DNA of 64,000 bases from JAATGA01 sp047605605 (GTDB taxonomy: Bacteria; Pseudomonadota; Alphaproteobacteria; Rhodobacterales; Rhodobacteraceae). Under the pieces are notes generated by a model that made no database searches, had not been told where the DNA came from, and saw nothing but the letters and a program-made list of their open reading frames with translations. Where the stretch lies: NCBI GenBank assembly GCA_047605605.1, contig JASGFG010000005.1, positions 1 through 64,000 of the forward strand. The letters run 5' to 3'. Positions within the stretch are counted from its first letter, which is position 1. Every line of letters begins with the position of its first letter. This document shows positions 17,897 to 29,019 of this stretch, one piece after another. Position numbers and translations under genes: made by a program.

Positions 17897-19017
17897 GCCG
17901 CAGCCCCCGCCCCGCGCCGGATGTGCCGGGGCCGTTGCGACAGCCACAGCATCGCCACCGCCATCGCCATCCCCACCACCGGCGCCGCATAGACCAGCGG
18001 CCAGCGCGTGGCGTCGCGCAAGGCCGCCGCCCCGGTCGAGGTGTTGATCCCCTGTACCACGATCAGCATCACCACCGCGATCCCGATCTGCCGCCACAGG
18101 CCGAACCGGCTGAACCCGCCCAGAAGCAGGGCGGAAAATCCGATCAGCGCGGCGGCGGCGGCGAGGAAGGGCTGGGCGATGCGGGAATGCGCCTCTTGCA
18201 GAAAGGCGGCGCGGTTTTCCCCGGTTTCATCCTGAAGCGGCTGGGTGGCCGACAGAAGCTCGACCGTGGAAAGCTCGTCCAGGGTGCGGCCCTTGCGCGC
18301 CGATCCGGTCAGGAACGGCGACAGGTCATAGGTGAAATCGGCAAAGCGCGTGACCGACAGCCGCCGCGCATTTCGGTCCAGCGTCTGGGCCATGCCGTTG
18401 AACATGATCAACTTCGGCCCGGTGTCGCCCCGCACGAACAGCGCGCGCCGGGCGGTATAGGTCACGCGCTCGTTCAGGTTGCGGTCGTCCGACAGGAACA
18501 TGTCGTGCAATTCGCCGTTCCGCGAAATCTCGCGGATATAAAGTGTCACATTGCTGGACGGGTGCATGAACTGGCCGTCGCGCAGAAAGCGGGCGGTCAG
18601 GTTTTCCTGCACCTCGGCCGTTCGTTCGGCCAGCCGGGCGCGGCTTTCGGGCACCAGCACGTTCATCAGGATCGCCATCATCACCGCCGCGACCAGCCCG
18701 AACATCAGCACCGGCCGCGCCAGCCGGAACGAGGAAAATCCGGTGGCCTGCATCACCACCAGCTCGCTGTCCTGGCTGAGGCGGTTGGCGACGTAGACGG
18801 CCGCGGCAAAGGCCGAAATCGGCAGGACCAGCCGGATGACGTTTGGCAGCGTCAGCAGCGAAAACTCAAGGAAGACCAGCGCCGACTGCCCGTCGCCCAG
18901 CAACTGGTCGAACAGCCCGACCGCCCGGTTGACCCAGTAGACCGCCACCAGCACCAGAGAGAAAAAGCCGAACAGCGCCAGCAGTTGCGACAGCATGTAT
19001 CTGTCGAACTTCGCCAC
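17893..19017 (-). CDS. lptF: LPS export ABC permease LptF
   Basis: The partner permease of LptG in the Lpt bridge. The 374-residue product begins KFDRYMLSQLLALFGFF, the standard N-terminus of the family, and has the same two-plus-one and three transmembrane segments around a periplasmic domain. The chosen start is GTG at 19017 with GGAAAGGGG upstream; an ATG at 18996 would remove the conserved first residues. It heads the six-gene envelope cluster and is transcribed divergently from pepA, whose promoter shares the 155-base gap. Confidence 0.93.
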   Translation of the reverse strand: MAKFDRYMLSQLLALFGFFSLVLVAVYWVNRAVGLFDQLLGDGQSALVFLEFSLLTLPNVIRLVLPISAFAAAVYVANRLSQDSELVVMQATGFSSFRLARPVLMFGLVAAVMMAILMNVLVPESRARLAERTAEVQENLTARFLRDGQFMHPSSNVTLYIREISRNGELHDMFLSDDRNLNERVTYTARRALFVRGDTGPKLIMFNGMAQTLDRNARRLSVTRFADFTYDLSPFLTGSARKGRTLDELSTVELLSATQPLQDETGENRAAFLQEAHSRIAQPFLAAAAALIGFSALLLGGFSRFGLWRQIGIAVVMLIVVQGINTSTGAAALRDATRWPLVYAAPVVGMAMAVAMLWLSQRPRHIRRGAGAAA

Positions 19018-19172
19018 CCGCTGCCCCTTTCCGTCTGGCCGGTTGATCCGGCGATGCCTGTTGCGCGCGAAGCTAGCGGAAATCGCCGCCGGGGGAAACT
19101 GGCATCTGGCGGATCGCGGCCCGCAAGACTAGCCTCGCGCGCGAACCTTCGCCTGCCTTGCCGGAGAATGCC

Positions 19173-20632
<1,460 letters not shown>

Positions 20633-20636
<4 letters not shown>

Positions 20637-21088
20637 TCCTGTTCTATCACCTGACCCGTTCGACCGCCCAGGAAACGGCGGCGACCCTTCTGTCCCGCGC
20701 GGCGGATCGCGGGATGCGGGTCATGGTGCGCGGCACCGACAAGGCGGCGCTGGAGCGTCTGGACATGCGCCTGTGGGTGGAGCCGGAGGACGGCTTTCTG
20801 CCGCATGGGGTGGAGGGCGGTCCGCAGGATGCGGAACAGCCGATCCTGATCGGCACCGGCGCGGCCGCGAACGGGGCGGTCGCGCTGATGCTGATGGACG
20901 GGGCCGAGGTGGATCAGGACGAGGCGCGGGCGATGGAACGCGTCTGGGTGCTGTTCGACGGCGCCGATCCCGCCGCGCTGAACCATGCGCGCGGCCAGTG
21001 GACGCGGTTGACCGGACTGGGCCTGCCCGCACAATACTGGTCCGAGGACTCGGGCCGGTGGGAAAAGAAGGCAGGCAAGAACGAATGA
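20633..21088 (+). CDS. holC: DNA polymerase III chi subunit
   Basis: Chi bridges the clamp loader to single-strand binding protein at the replication fork. The 151-residue product begins ILFYHLTRSTAQETAATLL, the typical chi N-terminus, with LWVEPEDGFLPHG and PILIGTG segments characteristic of the family and a tryptophan in RVWVLFDG. It overlaps pepA by four bases and is probably translationally coupled to it. The C-terminus is basic and probably disordered. Confidence 0.93.
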
Positions 21089-21133
21089 TCGTTCTGCCTG
21101 TGGTGCTTTCGCGGTGGGGCTTGTGCCCCCTGG

Positions 21134-21199
21134 CCGGCCCCGGAGGGGTTTTGCACCCCTCCGGACCACCCCGCAGGGTATTTGGGCCAAGATGAAGGG
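21134..21199 (+). repeat. Intergenic hairpin repeat, copy C
   Basis: Matches copy B at almost every position: GGAGGGGT-TTTGC-ACCCCTCC stem-loop, CCACCCCGCAGGGTATTTGG block, AAGATGAAGG tail. It lies 45 bases after holC on the coding strand. Confidence 0.85.
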
Positions 21200-21291
21200 G
21201 GCAAGCAGGGGGCGGGCGGAACCGTTCACATGTCGCGGGCGTTTTGCCGGGTATCCGGCCCGCCGGAGTCAGGACAGGGGGAGAGTTGGCG

Positions 21292-21615
21292 ATGAAACCC
21301 AGGGATTTCGATGCGTTCGACAGGCGCGTGCAGGCGCGGGCGCAGAAGATGTGGGAGGAGGCGGGGCGCCCCGATGGCGGGGCAGAGCTTTTCCGCGAAC
21401 GCGCGAGGGATCTGCTGGAGATTTCGGAAAACCCCGAGGCCGGGCGGATGAGCGTGGCGGAATCCACCCGCCCGCGCATCAACACGCTGGTCGATGTGGA
21501 AAATCAGGGCGAAATGCCGGGTCTGACCGATCAGGGCGACGGACAGCTTTTCCCCGATCAACAGCAAAGCGTCGACGTGCCGATCCCGCCCGAGGCGAAA
21601 GAGCCGGAGCGCTGA
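21292..21615 (+). CDS. DUF2934 domain protein
   Basis: A 107-residue soluble protein. The segment RVQARAQKMWEEAGRPDGGAE followed by a short helix matches the DUF2934 pattern (helix, W-E-x-A/E-G-x-P, helix), a small domain of unknown function common in alphaproteobacteria. The rest is acidic and probably disordered. The ATG at 21292 has GGGGGAGA upstream; an earlier frame start has no such site. It lies alone between repeat copy C and the convergent HPP-CBS gene. Confidence 0.7.
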   Translation: MKPRDFDAFDRRVQARAQKMWEEAGRPDGGAELFRERARDLLEISENPEAGRMSVAESTRPRINTLVDVENQGEMPGLTDQGDGQLFPDQQQSVDVPIPPEAKEPER

Positions 21616-21625
21616 GGTCCGGGGA

Positions 21626-22696
21626 TCAATTCGGCGTGGTCTTGCGCGCCAGTTGGCGGGAAAGGGCGGAAATCAGGTCGCTGCGCGTGACGATGCCGAC
21701 GATCTGACGCCCCTGCATGACCGGCACGCCCTCGACTCCGCCGTCGGACAGCAGCGCCACCACGGCGCCTGCCGGCGTTTCCGGGGAGACATGGGGCACG
21801 GCGGTCGTCATCACTTCGGCCGCCCGGTGATGCGCAAGGCCATCGGTGCGGATCAGGTTCAACTGAAAGATCACGCCCCGCAATTCACCACCATCGGTCA
21901 CGGGCAGCGAATGGAAGCCGCGCGCGCGGAAGATCGCCGCCGCCTCCTGCAGCGGCGTGTCGGGGCGCACCGTCACCAGATCGCTCGACATGATGTCTGC
22001 GCAGGTCAGGTCCAGCCGGTGGCCCGCCGCGGCCTGCTCTGCCGCGCCGACAAGGCGCGCAAGGTCGGCGACGCCAAGGTTCGCCGCCTGACGGTAGCGG
22101 TCCAGAATCTGCGCCAGATCGTCTGCTTCCACCCCGATCCGGGCCGAAGGCGCGGGCCGTTCTGCGGGCTGGCGGAACGGATAGACCCGTCCCGTCACCA
22201 GATGCCACAGCAGCGCCAGCCCGATCAGCGCCGCCGTTCCCGCCGCGACCGGGGCCAGCGCCAGGCTCCAGCTGGCATGGGCCGCCGGGTCCAGTGCCAC
22301 CAGCAGCGCCACCGCGCCCCCCGGCGGATGGAGCGCGCGCACCAGCAGCATCCCGGCGATGGCCGCGCCGACCGCGATGCCCGGACCCCATGGCCCGGCG
22401 GGCAGGACGGCCATGACCGCCAAGGCCACCAGCGCCGAGACGGTATTGCCGACCAGTGCCGACCATGGCTGCGCCAGCGGGCTGTTCGGCAGGGCGAAGA
22501 GCAGCACCGCGCTGGCCCCGAAGGGCGCGATCAGCCGCAGATGCGCGGCATCGCCCGCCAGCCAGACCACCAGCCCCAGCAGGACCAGCGCCGCCACCGC
22601 CCCGCCGCCCGCGCGCAGCAGATCGGCGGGATGCGCGGGCGGCAGGACCGGGCCGAAACCGTGCAGGATGCGGCGCAGGGGGTGCGGTTGGCTCAT
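21626..22696 (-). CDS. HPP-family membrane protein with C-terminal CBS pair
   Basis: The first about 180 residues form an HPP domain with four to five transmembrane segments and the family signature motif region APFGASAVLLFA and RALHPPGGAVAL. The last 120 residues are two CBS domains (CADIMSSDLVTVRPDTPL and EVMTTAVPHVSPETPA), which usually bind adenosine nucleotides and regulate the attached module. HPP proteins have been linked to nitrite or anion transport in some organisms, but the substrate here is unknown. The ATG at 22696 gives 356 residues. Confidence 0.85.
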   Translation of the reverse strand: MSQPHPLRRILHGFGPVLPPAHPADLLRAGGGAVAALVLLGLVVWLAGDAAHLRLIAPFGASAVLLFALPNSPLAQPWSALVGNTVSALVALAVMAVLPAGPWGPGIAVGAAIAGMLLVRALHPPGGAVALLVALDPAAHASWSLALAPVAAGTAALIGLALLWHLVTGRVYPFRQPAERPAPSARIGVEADDLAQILDRYRQAANLGVADLARLVGAAEQAAAGHRLDLTCADIMSSDLVTVRPDTPLQEAAAIFRARGFHSLPVTDGGELRGVIFQLNLIRTDGLAHHRAAEVMTTAVPHVSPETPAGAVVALLSDGGVEGVPVMQGRQIVGIVTRSDLISALSRQLARKTTPN

Positions 22697-22717
22697 CACA
22701 GGGTCTTTCCCGACAGG

Positions 22718-22744
22718 AAAAAGGCCGCGCTGTGCCGCGCGGCC
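22718..22744 (-). terminator. Rho-independent terminator of tkt
   Basis: On the minus strand GGCCGCGC-GGCACA-GCGCGGCC is a perfect 8-base stem followed by TTTTT, 46 bases after the tkt stop. Confidence 0.88.
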
Positions 22745-22790
22745 CGATGTTATGGCGACCTGAAACGCCCGGCCGGGGGTTGGCGCGCGA

Positions 22791-24809
22791 TTACAGCAGC
22801 GATTTCGCCGTGGCGACGGTGTTTTCGGCGGTGATGCCGAATTCCTTGTAAAGCCGTTCCGCCGGGGCCGAGGCGCCAAAGCCCTTCATCCCGATGAAAC
22901 CGGCCTTCGCCTCGCGCCCGCGCTCGCCCAGAAGCCAGCGGTCCCAGCCACCGGCGCGCACGCCCGCCTCGATGGCGACGCGGACGGGGCCTGCGGGCAG
23001 GACCTTCTTGCGGTAAGCCTCGTCCTGCTGGGCGAACAGCTCCATCGACGGCATGGACACGACGCGGGTGCCGATCCCCTCGGCCTCCAGCGCCTCGCGG
23101 GCTTTCAGGGCGATTTCGACCTCGGACCCGGTGGCGATCAGGATGACCTGCCGCTTGCCCGTCGCCTCGGCCAGAACATAGGCGCCGCGGGCGGTCAGGT
23201 TCTGCCCGGTGTGCGACTTGCGCACCGTGGGCAGGTTCTGCCGCGACAGGGCCAGCACCGAAGGCGTGGTCTTGGACGACAGCGCGATCTCCCACGCCTC
23301 GGCGGTTTCGACCAGATCGGCGGGGCGGAACACGTAAGTGTTCGGCGTCGCGCGGGAAATCGCCAGATGCTCGACCGGCTGGTGGGTCGGGCCATCCTCG
23401 CCCAGACCGATGCTGTCATGCGTCATGACATAGACGGTCGGCACGCCCATCAGCGCCGACAGCCGCATCGCGGGGCGGGCATAGTCGGTAAAGCACATGA
23501 AGGTCCCGCCGTAAGGCCTTGCGCCGCCATGCAAAACCATGCCGTTCATCGCCGCCGCCATGCCGTGTTCGCGGATGCCGTAATAGATGTAACGGCCCTT
23601 GCGATCCTCGACCGAGAACACGCCCAGATCGGGGGTCTTGGTATTGTTCGATCCGGTCAGGTCGGCCGATCCGCCGATAGTTTCCTGCATCACCGGGTTC
23701 ACTGCCGCCAGCACCTTTTCGGATGCCGCACGGGTGGCGAGTTTCGGTGCCTCTTCCGACGCCTTCTTCTTCACCGCGCGGATGATCGAGGACAGCTTCG
23801 CCGGCGCGTCCAGCGCGAAGATGCGGGCAAATTCGGCCTGCTTCTGCGGCGACAGTTTCGCGATGCGGGCATCCCATTCGGCCCGCGCCGCGGCACCGCG
23901 CTTGCCCTTGGCCTCCCATGCGGATTTGATGTCGGCGGGGATGACGAAGGGGCCGTCGGTCCAGCCATACACCGCGCGGGTATCGGCGATCAGCTTGGCG
24001 TCGGTCAGCGCGCCGTGGCCCTTGGACGTGTCCTGCGCGGAAGAACCGAGCGCGATATGCGTCTTGCAGGCGACCAGCGCCGGGCGGGGCGAGGCCTTGG
24101 CGGCGGTCAGGGCGCGGTCGATGTCTTCGGGGTCATGGCCGTCGCACTCGAACACGTCCCAACCGCTGGCCGCGAAACGCGCCTTCTGGTCGGTCACGTC
24201 CGAAAGGGAAACCTTGCCGTCGATGGTGATGCCGTTGTTGTCCCACAGCACGATCAGCCGCGACAGTTGCAGCTTGCCCGCCAGGCCGATCGCCTCTTGC
24301 GAAACACCTTCCATCAGGCAGCCGTCGCCCGCGATCACCCAGGTGTGGTGATCCTGCACCTTGGCACCCCAGCGGGCGCGCAAGCTCTCCTCGGCGATGG
24401 CGAAACCGACCGAGTTGGAAATGCCCTGACCCAGCGGGCCGGTGGTGGTTTCCACCCCCGCGACATGGCCGTATTCCGGGTGGCCCGCGGTGATTGCGCC
24501 CCATTGGCGGAAGTTCTTGATCTGGTCCAGCGTCACATCGGCATAGCCGGTGAGGTAAAGCAGCGCATAGATCAGCATGGACCCATGCCCGGCCGACAGG
24601 ATGAAGCGGTCGCGGTCGGGCCAGCGCGGCGCGGCGGGGTCGAACTTCAGATGCTTGTCGAACAGCACCGTCGCCACGTCGGCCATGCCCATCGGCATCC
24701 CCGAATGGCCCGAATTCGCGGCGGCGACGGCATCCAGCGTCAGCACGCGGATCGCGGCGGCCTGCCGCCAGTGGTCGGGATGACGGGCGCGCAGGGTCTC
24801 GATATCCAT
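22791..24809 (-). CDS. tkt: Transketolase
   Basis: Transketolase moves two-carbon ketol units in the pentose phosphate and Calvin cycles using thiamine diphosphate. The 672-residue product has the full three-domain length, with [14 protein letters not shown], the ThDP-binding [13 protein letters not shown]...N segment, and the pyrimidine-domain [14 protein letters not shown] and [18 protein letters not shown] motifs. The ATG at 24809 follows GAGGAG at seven bases; an ATG at 24824 is possible. A strong terminator follows. Together with glpX, edd and eda, it gives this window much of central sugar metabolism. Confidence 0.97.
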   Translation of the reverse strand: MDIETLRARHPDHWRQAAAIRVLTLDAVAAANSGHSGMPMGMADVATVLFDKHLKFDPAAPRWPDRDRFILSAGHGSMLIYALLYLTGYADVTLDQIKNFRQWGAITAGHPEYGHVAGVETTTGPLGQGISNSVGFAIAEESLRARWGAKVQDHHTWVIAGDGCLMEGVSQEAIGLAGKLQLSRLIVLWDNNGITIDGKVSLSDVTDQKARFAASGWDVFECDGHDPEDIDRALTAAKASPRPALVACKTHIALGSSAQDTSKGHGALTDAKLIADTRAVYGWTDGPFVIPADIKSAWEAKGKRGAAARAEWDARIAKLSPQKQAEFARIFALDAPAKLSSIIRAVKKKASEEAPKLATRAASEKVLAAVNPVMQETIGGSADLTGSNNTKTPDLGVFSVEDRKGRYIYYGIREHGMAAAMNGMVLHGGARPYGGTFMCFTDYARPAMRLSALMGVPTVYVMTHDSIGLGEDGPTHQPVEHLAISRATPNTYVFRPADLVETAEAWEIALSSKTTPSVLALSRQNLPTVRKSHTGQNLTARGAYVLAEATGKRQVILIATGSEVEIALKAREALEAEGIGTRVVSMPSMELFAQQDEAYRKKVLPAGPVRVAIEAGVRAGGWDRWLLGERGREAKAGFIGMKGFGASAPAERLYKEFGITAENTVATAKSLL

Positions 24810-25010
24810 ATCCGGGCTCCTCATGTTAGGGCTAGCAGGCTCTTATCACCGCAGGCGGCAAGATCAAGGCGGCGGGTGCCCGAAAGCACGGAAAGGGGAG
24901 GGCGGCTGTCCGCCTTTGCGGCTAGGATGGGGGTTGACGGCAGGGTGCGCGATTCGCACCATGCAGGACGCCGCAGCAGAACGGCAACCGGCCAGAGGAG
25001 GGTGAGGCGC

Positions 25011-25517
25011 ATGGAGCAGATCGCGGGACTGGAACGCCGCATCACCGCCGCGCTGGATCGTCTGTCGCGCGGGATCGACGCTCTGGGCTGGGCGGGCCCC
25101 GCATCGGCCGATGCGGGTGATGCCGGTTTCCTTGCCGCTCGGCTGGAGGAGGAACAGCAGGCCAATGCCCAACTGGCCGAACGCTTGCGCGCGGTGAGAG
25201 AGCGCGAGGCCGAGGCCCGTCTTGCGATTCAGGACCAGACCGAACACCTGACGCGCCGTCTGGACGAACAGGGGATCGAGGTTCAGCGCCTGCATCGGGT
25301 GGTGGTGCAACTGCGCGAACAGCTGCGCATCCATCGCGAGGCTGCTGCCGGGCAGGTCGCCGACCCGCAACAGATCAACCGCGCGATGCTGGCCGAACTG
25401 GAGGCCCTGCGCGCGACCCGTGCGGCCGAGGTTGCGGAAATGGACGGAATACTTGCCGAACTCGCCCCCCTTGTCGCAGAGGCCGAGGCGGTCAGGGGGG
25501 GGCGTGCGGATGCCTGA
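25011..25517 (+). CDS. Coiled-coil protein overlapping zapA
   Basis: I do not recognise a named family. The 168-residue product is almost wholly helical: after a short variable part (residues 1-45), residues about 46-160 are rich in E, Q, R, L and A with heptad spacing, i.e. a long coiled coil. It has no signal peptide or membrane segment. GAGGAGGG precedes the ATG. It overlaps zapA by eight bases, so both are probably translated together. ZapA in other bacteria works with the coiled-coil protein ZapB at the division ring; a comparable role is inference from position and shape only. Confidence 0.7.
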   Translation: MEQIAGLERRITAALDRLSRGIDALGWAGPASADAGDAGFLAARLEEEQQANAQLAERLRAVREREAEARLAIQDQTEHLTRRLDEQGIEVQRLHRVVVQLREQLRIHREAAAGQVADPQQINRAMLAELEALRATRAAEVAEMDGILAELAPLVAEAEAVRGGRADA

Positions 25518-25881
25518 TGTCACGATCAACGTCGGCGGGCGGTCCTTTACCGTCTCGTGCCAGCCGGGAGAGGAGCATTTCCTGCGCAGCGCCGCCGCGA
25601 TTCTGGATGCCGAAGCGGCGCCGATCCTGTCGCAGATGGGCCGTCTGCCCGAGTCGCGGATGCTGCTGATGGCGGGGCTGATGCTGGCCGATCGCGCGGC
25701 CGGGCAGGAGGATGAGCTGCGCCAGCTGCGCGCGCGCGTCGCGGAGCTGGAAGGCCAGTCGCCGGGCAAGGTCGAGGTTCCCGTGGTGCCCGCCATCGTG
25801 ACCGAAAGCTATGCCGAACTTGCGGCGCGGGTCGAGGCCATGGCGGCCGCGGTCGAGGAACGTCTGGCCGCGCTGGACTGA
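25510..25881 (+). CDS. zapA: Cell division protein ZapA
   Basis: ZapA bundles FtsZ filaments at the division septum. The 123-residue product begins VTINVGGRSFTVSCQPGEE, the standard ZapA N-terminal domain that folds as a small beta-alpha unit, followed by the central helix region (LMAGLMLADRAAGQEDEL) and a C-terminal coiled coil that dimerises. The ATG at 25510 lies inside the end of the preceding coiled-coil gene. The length is slightly above the enterobacterial form because of the extended C-terminal helix. Confidence 0.88.
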   Translation: MPDVTINVGGRSFTVSCQPGEEHFLRSAAAILDAEAAPILSQMGRLPESRMLLMAGLMLADRAAGQEDELRQLRARVAELEGQSPGKVEVPVVPAIVTESYAELAARVEAMAAAVEERLAALD

Positions 25882-25978
25882 TCGCCGAGGATTGATCGCC
25901 GGGGAAACTCGTCTGGCCCGCCTTCTGCGCTAGGGTGGCAGAGGTGCTGCCGTGTCCCGTTTCAGGAAAGGAAAAGTC

Positions 25979-26323
25979 ATGAAATCCCTGTGCCTTGCCG
26001 TCGTCGCCACTACGCTTGCGCTTCCCGCCCTTGCGCAGGAGAAGATGGAAGTGATCCCCATGCGCTATCTGTGCGACCGCGGGGTGGAGGTTCCGGCGAC
26101 CTATGTGAATTCGCATGACGATGCCTCGGCCGTGATCAACGTCGAAGGGCAGCAGATTTCCCTGATCGTCGAGAAATCGGCCTCGGGCGCGCGCTATGGC
26201 TGGCCCTCGGACGGATCGCATTATGTCTGGTGGACCAAGGGGCCGGAGGCGACGCTTTACTGGCACAATGGCGAGACGGGCGAGGAGACGGTCCTGCTGG
26301 GCGGCTGCAAGCAGGAGGAATAG
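25979..26323 (+). CDS. MliC-like periplasmic lysozyme-inhibitor family protein
   Basis: A 114-residue secreted protein with a signal peptide (KSLCLAVVATTLALPALAQ, cleavage after ALAQ). The mature part has the MliC pattern: a first cysteine in MRYLCDRG, beta strands with VEGQQISL, SGARYGWPSDGSHYVWW and the closing cysteine in LLGGCKQEE. MliC proteins block C-type lysozyme, though many members of the family have no tested activity. There is no lipobox, so it is periplasmic rather than lipid-anchored. GGAAAGG precedes the ATG at 25979; an upstream start would spoil the signal peptide. Confidence 0.75.
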   Translation: MKSLCLAVVATTLALPALAQEKMEVIPMRYLCDRGVEVPATYVNSHDDASAVINVEGQQISLIVEKSASGARYGWPSDGSHYVWWTKGPEATLYWHNGETGEETVLLGGCKQEE

Positions 26324-27060
26324 GGGGCGTCCTGTTCCGGCTGAAACGGCTGATTATTGTCGGCCGGAGCAATCGGGCCGAGCCGACTCTGCCGCGGAAT
26401 TTCGGCATGGAAGGGGGCGGGAGCTGCCGCGCGCCGTGTTGGCACCTCTCCGCAATCCGGGGCGTGTTTCCCGCAGCCGAAAGGTATTCCGGCTCTGGCC
26501 GTGGCATTGGCCGTTCGAGGCACGTTTCCCCATGCGCCCTGTGGCGTCGGCCTGCTCGCCGCGCGCCGCAAAGGGCGGTGCCGACACAGGTTTCCGGGTT
26601 GCGGGGGCCGGGCCTGCCGGCGCCCGCAACCCAAAGGTCCGGCCGAGGCTGGGGGATGCGCCGATATTACCGCAAGCAACCCTTTTCATCGGCCACTTGC
26701 GGGCGTGGTTGAGCGAGAGCGCGGCAATCTTGCTGCACCCCACCCGTAGACGCGGATATGGCGCCAGCCCTGCCTTATCCCGTTATCGCTGCCGTGCTTC
26801 CACTGTCGGGCGATGTCGCGAAACCTGATCACGTCATCACCGGAGCGAAGGCACGACCCTTGGCAAGAACCGGGGCCAGGGCACTGGCGTGAACCCGGCC
26901 CGACACTTCCCTTCGCAATAGCCTCCCCCGGAACGCGTTCGGCGAGAACTGTCGCGAGGGACGTAGATGCCAAGCCTCGCTCCCCGCCGAGCCGTCGGTT
27001 ACAGGCGATCGCCAAGGGGGGCGAAGGCGCGCGCCGGGTCTCGCATCAGGGACGGGCCGA
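26324..27060. other. Intergenic gap of 737 bases
   Basis: This is the second-longest stretch without a supported gene. It lies between the convergent MliC-like gene and lexA. Several overlapping open frames exist but have poor starts and no recognisable product. The one clear structure is the hairpin at 26596-26632. Confidence 0.5.
26596..26632. other. Strong hairpin in the gap before lexA
   Basis: GGGTTGCGGG and CCCGCAACCC form a perfect 10-base stem enclosing a second short stem GCCGG/CCGGC. No T-run follows on either strand. Its role is unknown; a structured small RNA is one possibility. Confidence 0.55.
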
Positions 27061-27747
27061 TCAATAGCTGCGGATCAGACCGACAAGACGCCCCTGAACC
27101 TTGACCATATGATCGGGAAACACCCGCGTCTCGTAGGAGGGGTTCGCCGCCTCCAGCGCGATCATGCTGCCCTTGCGGCGGAACCGTTTCAGCGTCGCCT
27201 CGGCATCCTCGACAAGCGCCACGACAATATCGCCGTTCTCGGCGGTGTTCTGTTCGCGGATCACCACGATGTCGCCATCGTTGATCCCGGCCTCGATCAT
27301 CGAGTCGCCCTTGACCTCCAGCGCATAGTGCTGGCCGCGCCCCGAGATCATCGAGCCGGGCACGGCGACGTGATGCGAGACCTCGGAGATCGCCTCAATC
27401 GGGACACCGGCGGCGATGCGGCCCATCACCGGCAGTTCCAGCGCATGAACGGCCTGAACCGGGATCGCGCCCCTGGGGGTGGGGGGACGGTCGCCTTCGA
27501 TCACGCGGGGGCTGAAGCCGGGTTTTTCCATCGCCTCGGGCAGCTTGACGATTTCCAGCGCGCGGGCGCGATGCGCAAGGCGGCGGATGAACCCGCGTTC
27601 CTCCAGCGCGGTGATCAGGCGGTGGATGCCGGATTTCGACTTCAGATCCAGCGCATCCTTCATCTCGTCGAACGAGGGCGGAACGCCGTCACGGTCCATC
27701 CGGCTCTTGATGAAATCCAGCAGTTCCAGTTGCTTGCGTGTCAGCAT
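27061..27747 (-). CDS. lexA: SOS repressor LexA
   Basis: LexA represses DNA-damage genes and cleaves itself when RecA is activated. The 228-residue product has the N-terminal winged helix ([31 protein letters not shown]) and the S24 peptidase domain with the Ala113-Gly114 cleavage site in GRIAAGVP, Ser149 in KGDSMIEAG and Lys187 in ATLKRF. The ATG at 27747 matches the usual N-terminus. An SOS box lies 32 bases upstream, consistent with autoregulation. It follows moeA on the same strand but has its own promoter. Confidence 0.97.
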   Translation of the reverse strand: MLTRKQLELLDFIKSRMDRDGVPPSFDEMKDALDLKSKSGIHRLITALEERGFIRRLAHRARALEIVKLPEAMEKPGFSPRVIEGDRPPTPRGAIPVQAVHALELPVMGRIAAGVPIEAISEVSHHVAVPGSMISGRGQHYALEVKGDSMIEAGINDGDIVVIREQNTAENGDIVVALVEDAEATLKRFRRKGSMIALEAANPSYETRVFPDHMVKVQGRLVGLIRSY

Positions 27748-27767
27748 CGCCCCACCTTTCGGCTGCA

Positions 27768-27808
27768 GTTGACACAATGTTCTGCCCGTGTTCCCGGTTT
27801 GTGTCAAC
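27768..27808. promoter_or_regulatory. lexA promoter with a 10-base inverted repeat
   Basis: GTTGACACAA (27768-27777) and TTGTGTCAAC (27799-27808) are perfect inverted copies 21 bases apart. The right one supplies a minus-strand TTGACA that fits a -35 box for lexA, with a possible -10 about 17 bases on. The SOS box sits between the arms. Confidence 0.6.
27779..27793 (-). promoter_or_regulatory. SOS box (LexA operator)
   Basis: GTTC-TGCCCGT-GTTC fits the alphaproteobacterial LexA site GTTC-N7-GTTC exactly. It overlaps the lexA promoter. Confidence 0.88.
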
Positions 27809-27828
27809 CGTTTCCGCGCAAGGCCCGG

Positions 27829-29019
27829 TCAGATCGGCAGATATTCGACGATTTCGCCCGCCTTGCGCGCCGGATCGCCCATCGGGCGGATCAACAGCGC
27901 ATCCGCCTCGGTCAGGCGGCGAAGCAGGGCGGAATCCTGCCCCTCGAACGGGGTGATGCGCGGCAGGTCGCCCGCGCCGTCCAGCCGGGCGAGGCGCGCG
28001 CGCATGAAATGGGCGCGGGGGCCGTTCGCCTCGATCCCGCAGCCCAGGGACGCGCGCAGGGGGCGGGAGGCGGGATCGGGCACGCCCTGCATCGCACGGA
28101 TCATCGGCAGGACGAACAGCATCGTGCAGACGATGGAGGACACCGGATTGCCCGGCAGCCCGACCAGCGCCGCCCCGCGCAGCCGCCCGGCCAGCAGCGG
28201 CTTGCCGGGGCGCAGGGCGATCTTCCAGAACGCCGCCTCCATCCCCAGCCGCTGCGCGACCGGGCCGACCAGATCGTGATCGCCGACCGAGGCGCCGCCG
28301 ATGGTCAGGATGAGATCCGCGCCCTCGGCCAGGGCAAAGGCGGATTCCAGCGCCGGAACCGTGTCGCGGGCAATGGGCAGAAGCCGCGCCTCGGCCCCTT
28401 CGGCCTCGACCATGGCGGCCAGGGCAAAGCCGTTCGAGGCGACGATCTGGTCGGGGCGCGGGTCTTCGCCCGGCATCACCAACTCGTCCCCGGTGGCAAG
28501 GATTGCGACGGTCGGGCGGCGGGCAACCGGCACCTCGGCGATGTTCATCGCGGCCAGCAGGGCAAGATCGGCAGGGCGCAGGCGGCGGGGCGCAACCGTG
28601 TCGCCGGTGCGGAAATCCTGCCCCCGCTGGCGGATGTTGGTGGCGCCATCCTGCGCTGTCACGGTGACGCGGGCGCCTTCTGCGCGGGTGTTTTCCTGAA
28701 TGATCACGCGGGTGGCGCCCGCGGGCACCGGCGCGCCGGTGAAGATGCGCACCGCCTGGCCCGGGCCGACGCGGCCCGCGAAGGCATGGCCGGCCCCGGC
28801 CTCGCCGATCAGGTCCAGCACCGAGCCGGCGGCGGGATCGCCCGCCACCGCATAGCCGTCCATGGCCGAGGCATCGAAGGGCGGCTGGTCGCGTCGCGCG
28901 GCAACCGGCGCGGCCAGAACCCGGCCCGTCGCGTGCCGCAGGGCCACGGTTTCCGCCGGCAGCGGCGGGGCAAGCGCAAGGCAACGGCGCAGGGCCTCTT
29001 CCACCGGCAGCAGGGTCAT
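27829..29019 (-). CDS. moeA: Molybdopterin molybdenumtransferase
   Basis: MoeA inserts molybdate into adenylylated molybdopterin, the final step of basic molybdenum cofactor synthesis. The 396-residue product has [13 protein letters not shown] near the N-terminus, [13 protein letters not shown], the catalytic ILATGDELV and [11 protein letters not shown] segments, and GLPGNPVSS. Its start overlaps the moaC stop (ATGA), so both cofactor genes are coupled. It lies between the trp genes and lexA. Confidence 0.95.
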   Translation of the reverse strand: MTLLPVEEALRRCLALAPPLPAETVALRHATGRVLAAPVAARRDQPPFDASAMDGYAVAGDPAAGSVLDLIGEAGAGHAFAGRVGPGQAVRIFTGAPVPAGATRVIIQENTRAEGARVTVTAQDGATNIRQRGQDFRTGDTVAPRRLRPADLALLAAMNIAEVPVARRPTVAILATGDELVMPGEDPRPDQIVASNGFALAAMVEAEGAEARLLPIARDTVPALESAFALAEGADLILTIGGASVGDHDLVGPVAQRLGMEAAFWKIALRPGKPLLAGRLRGAALVGLPGNPVSSIVCTMLFVLPMIRAMQGVPDPASRPLRASLGCGIEANGPRAHFMRARLARLDGAGDLPRITPFEGQDSALLRRLTEADALLIRPMGDPARKAGEIVEYLPI

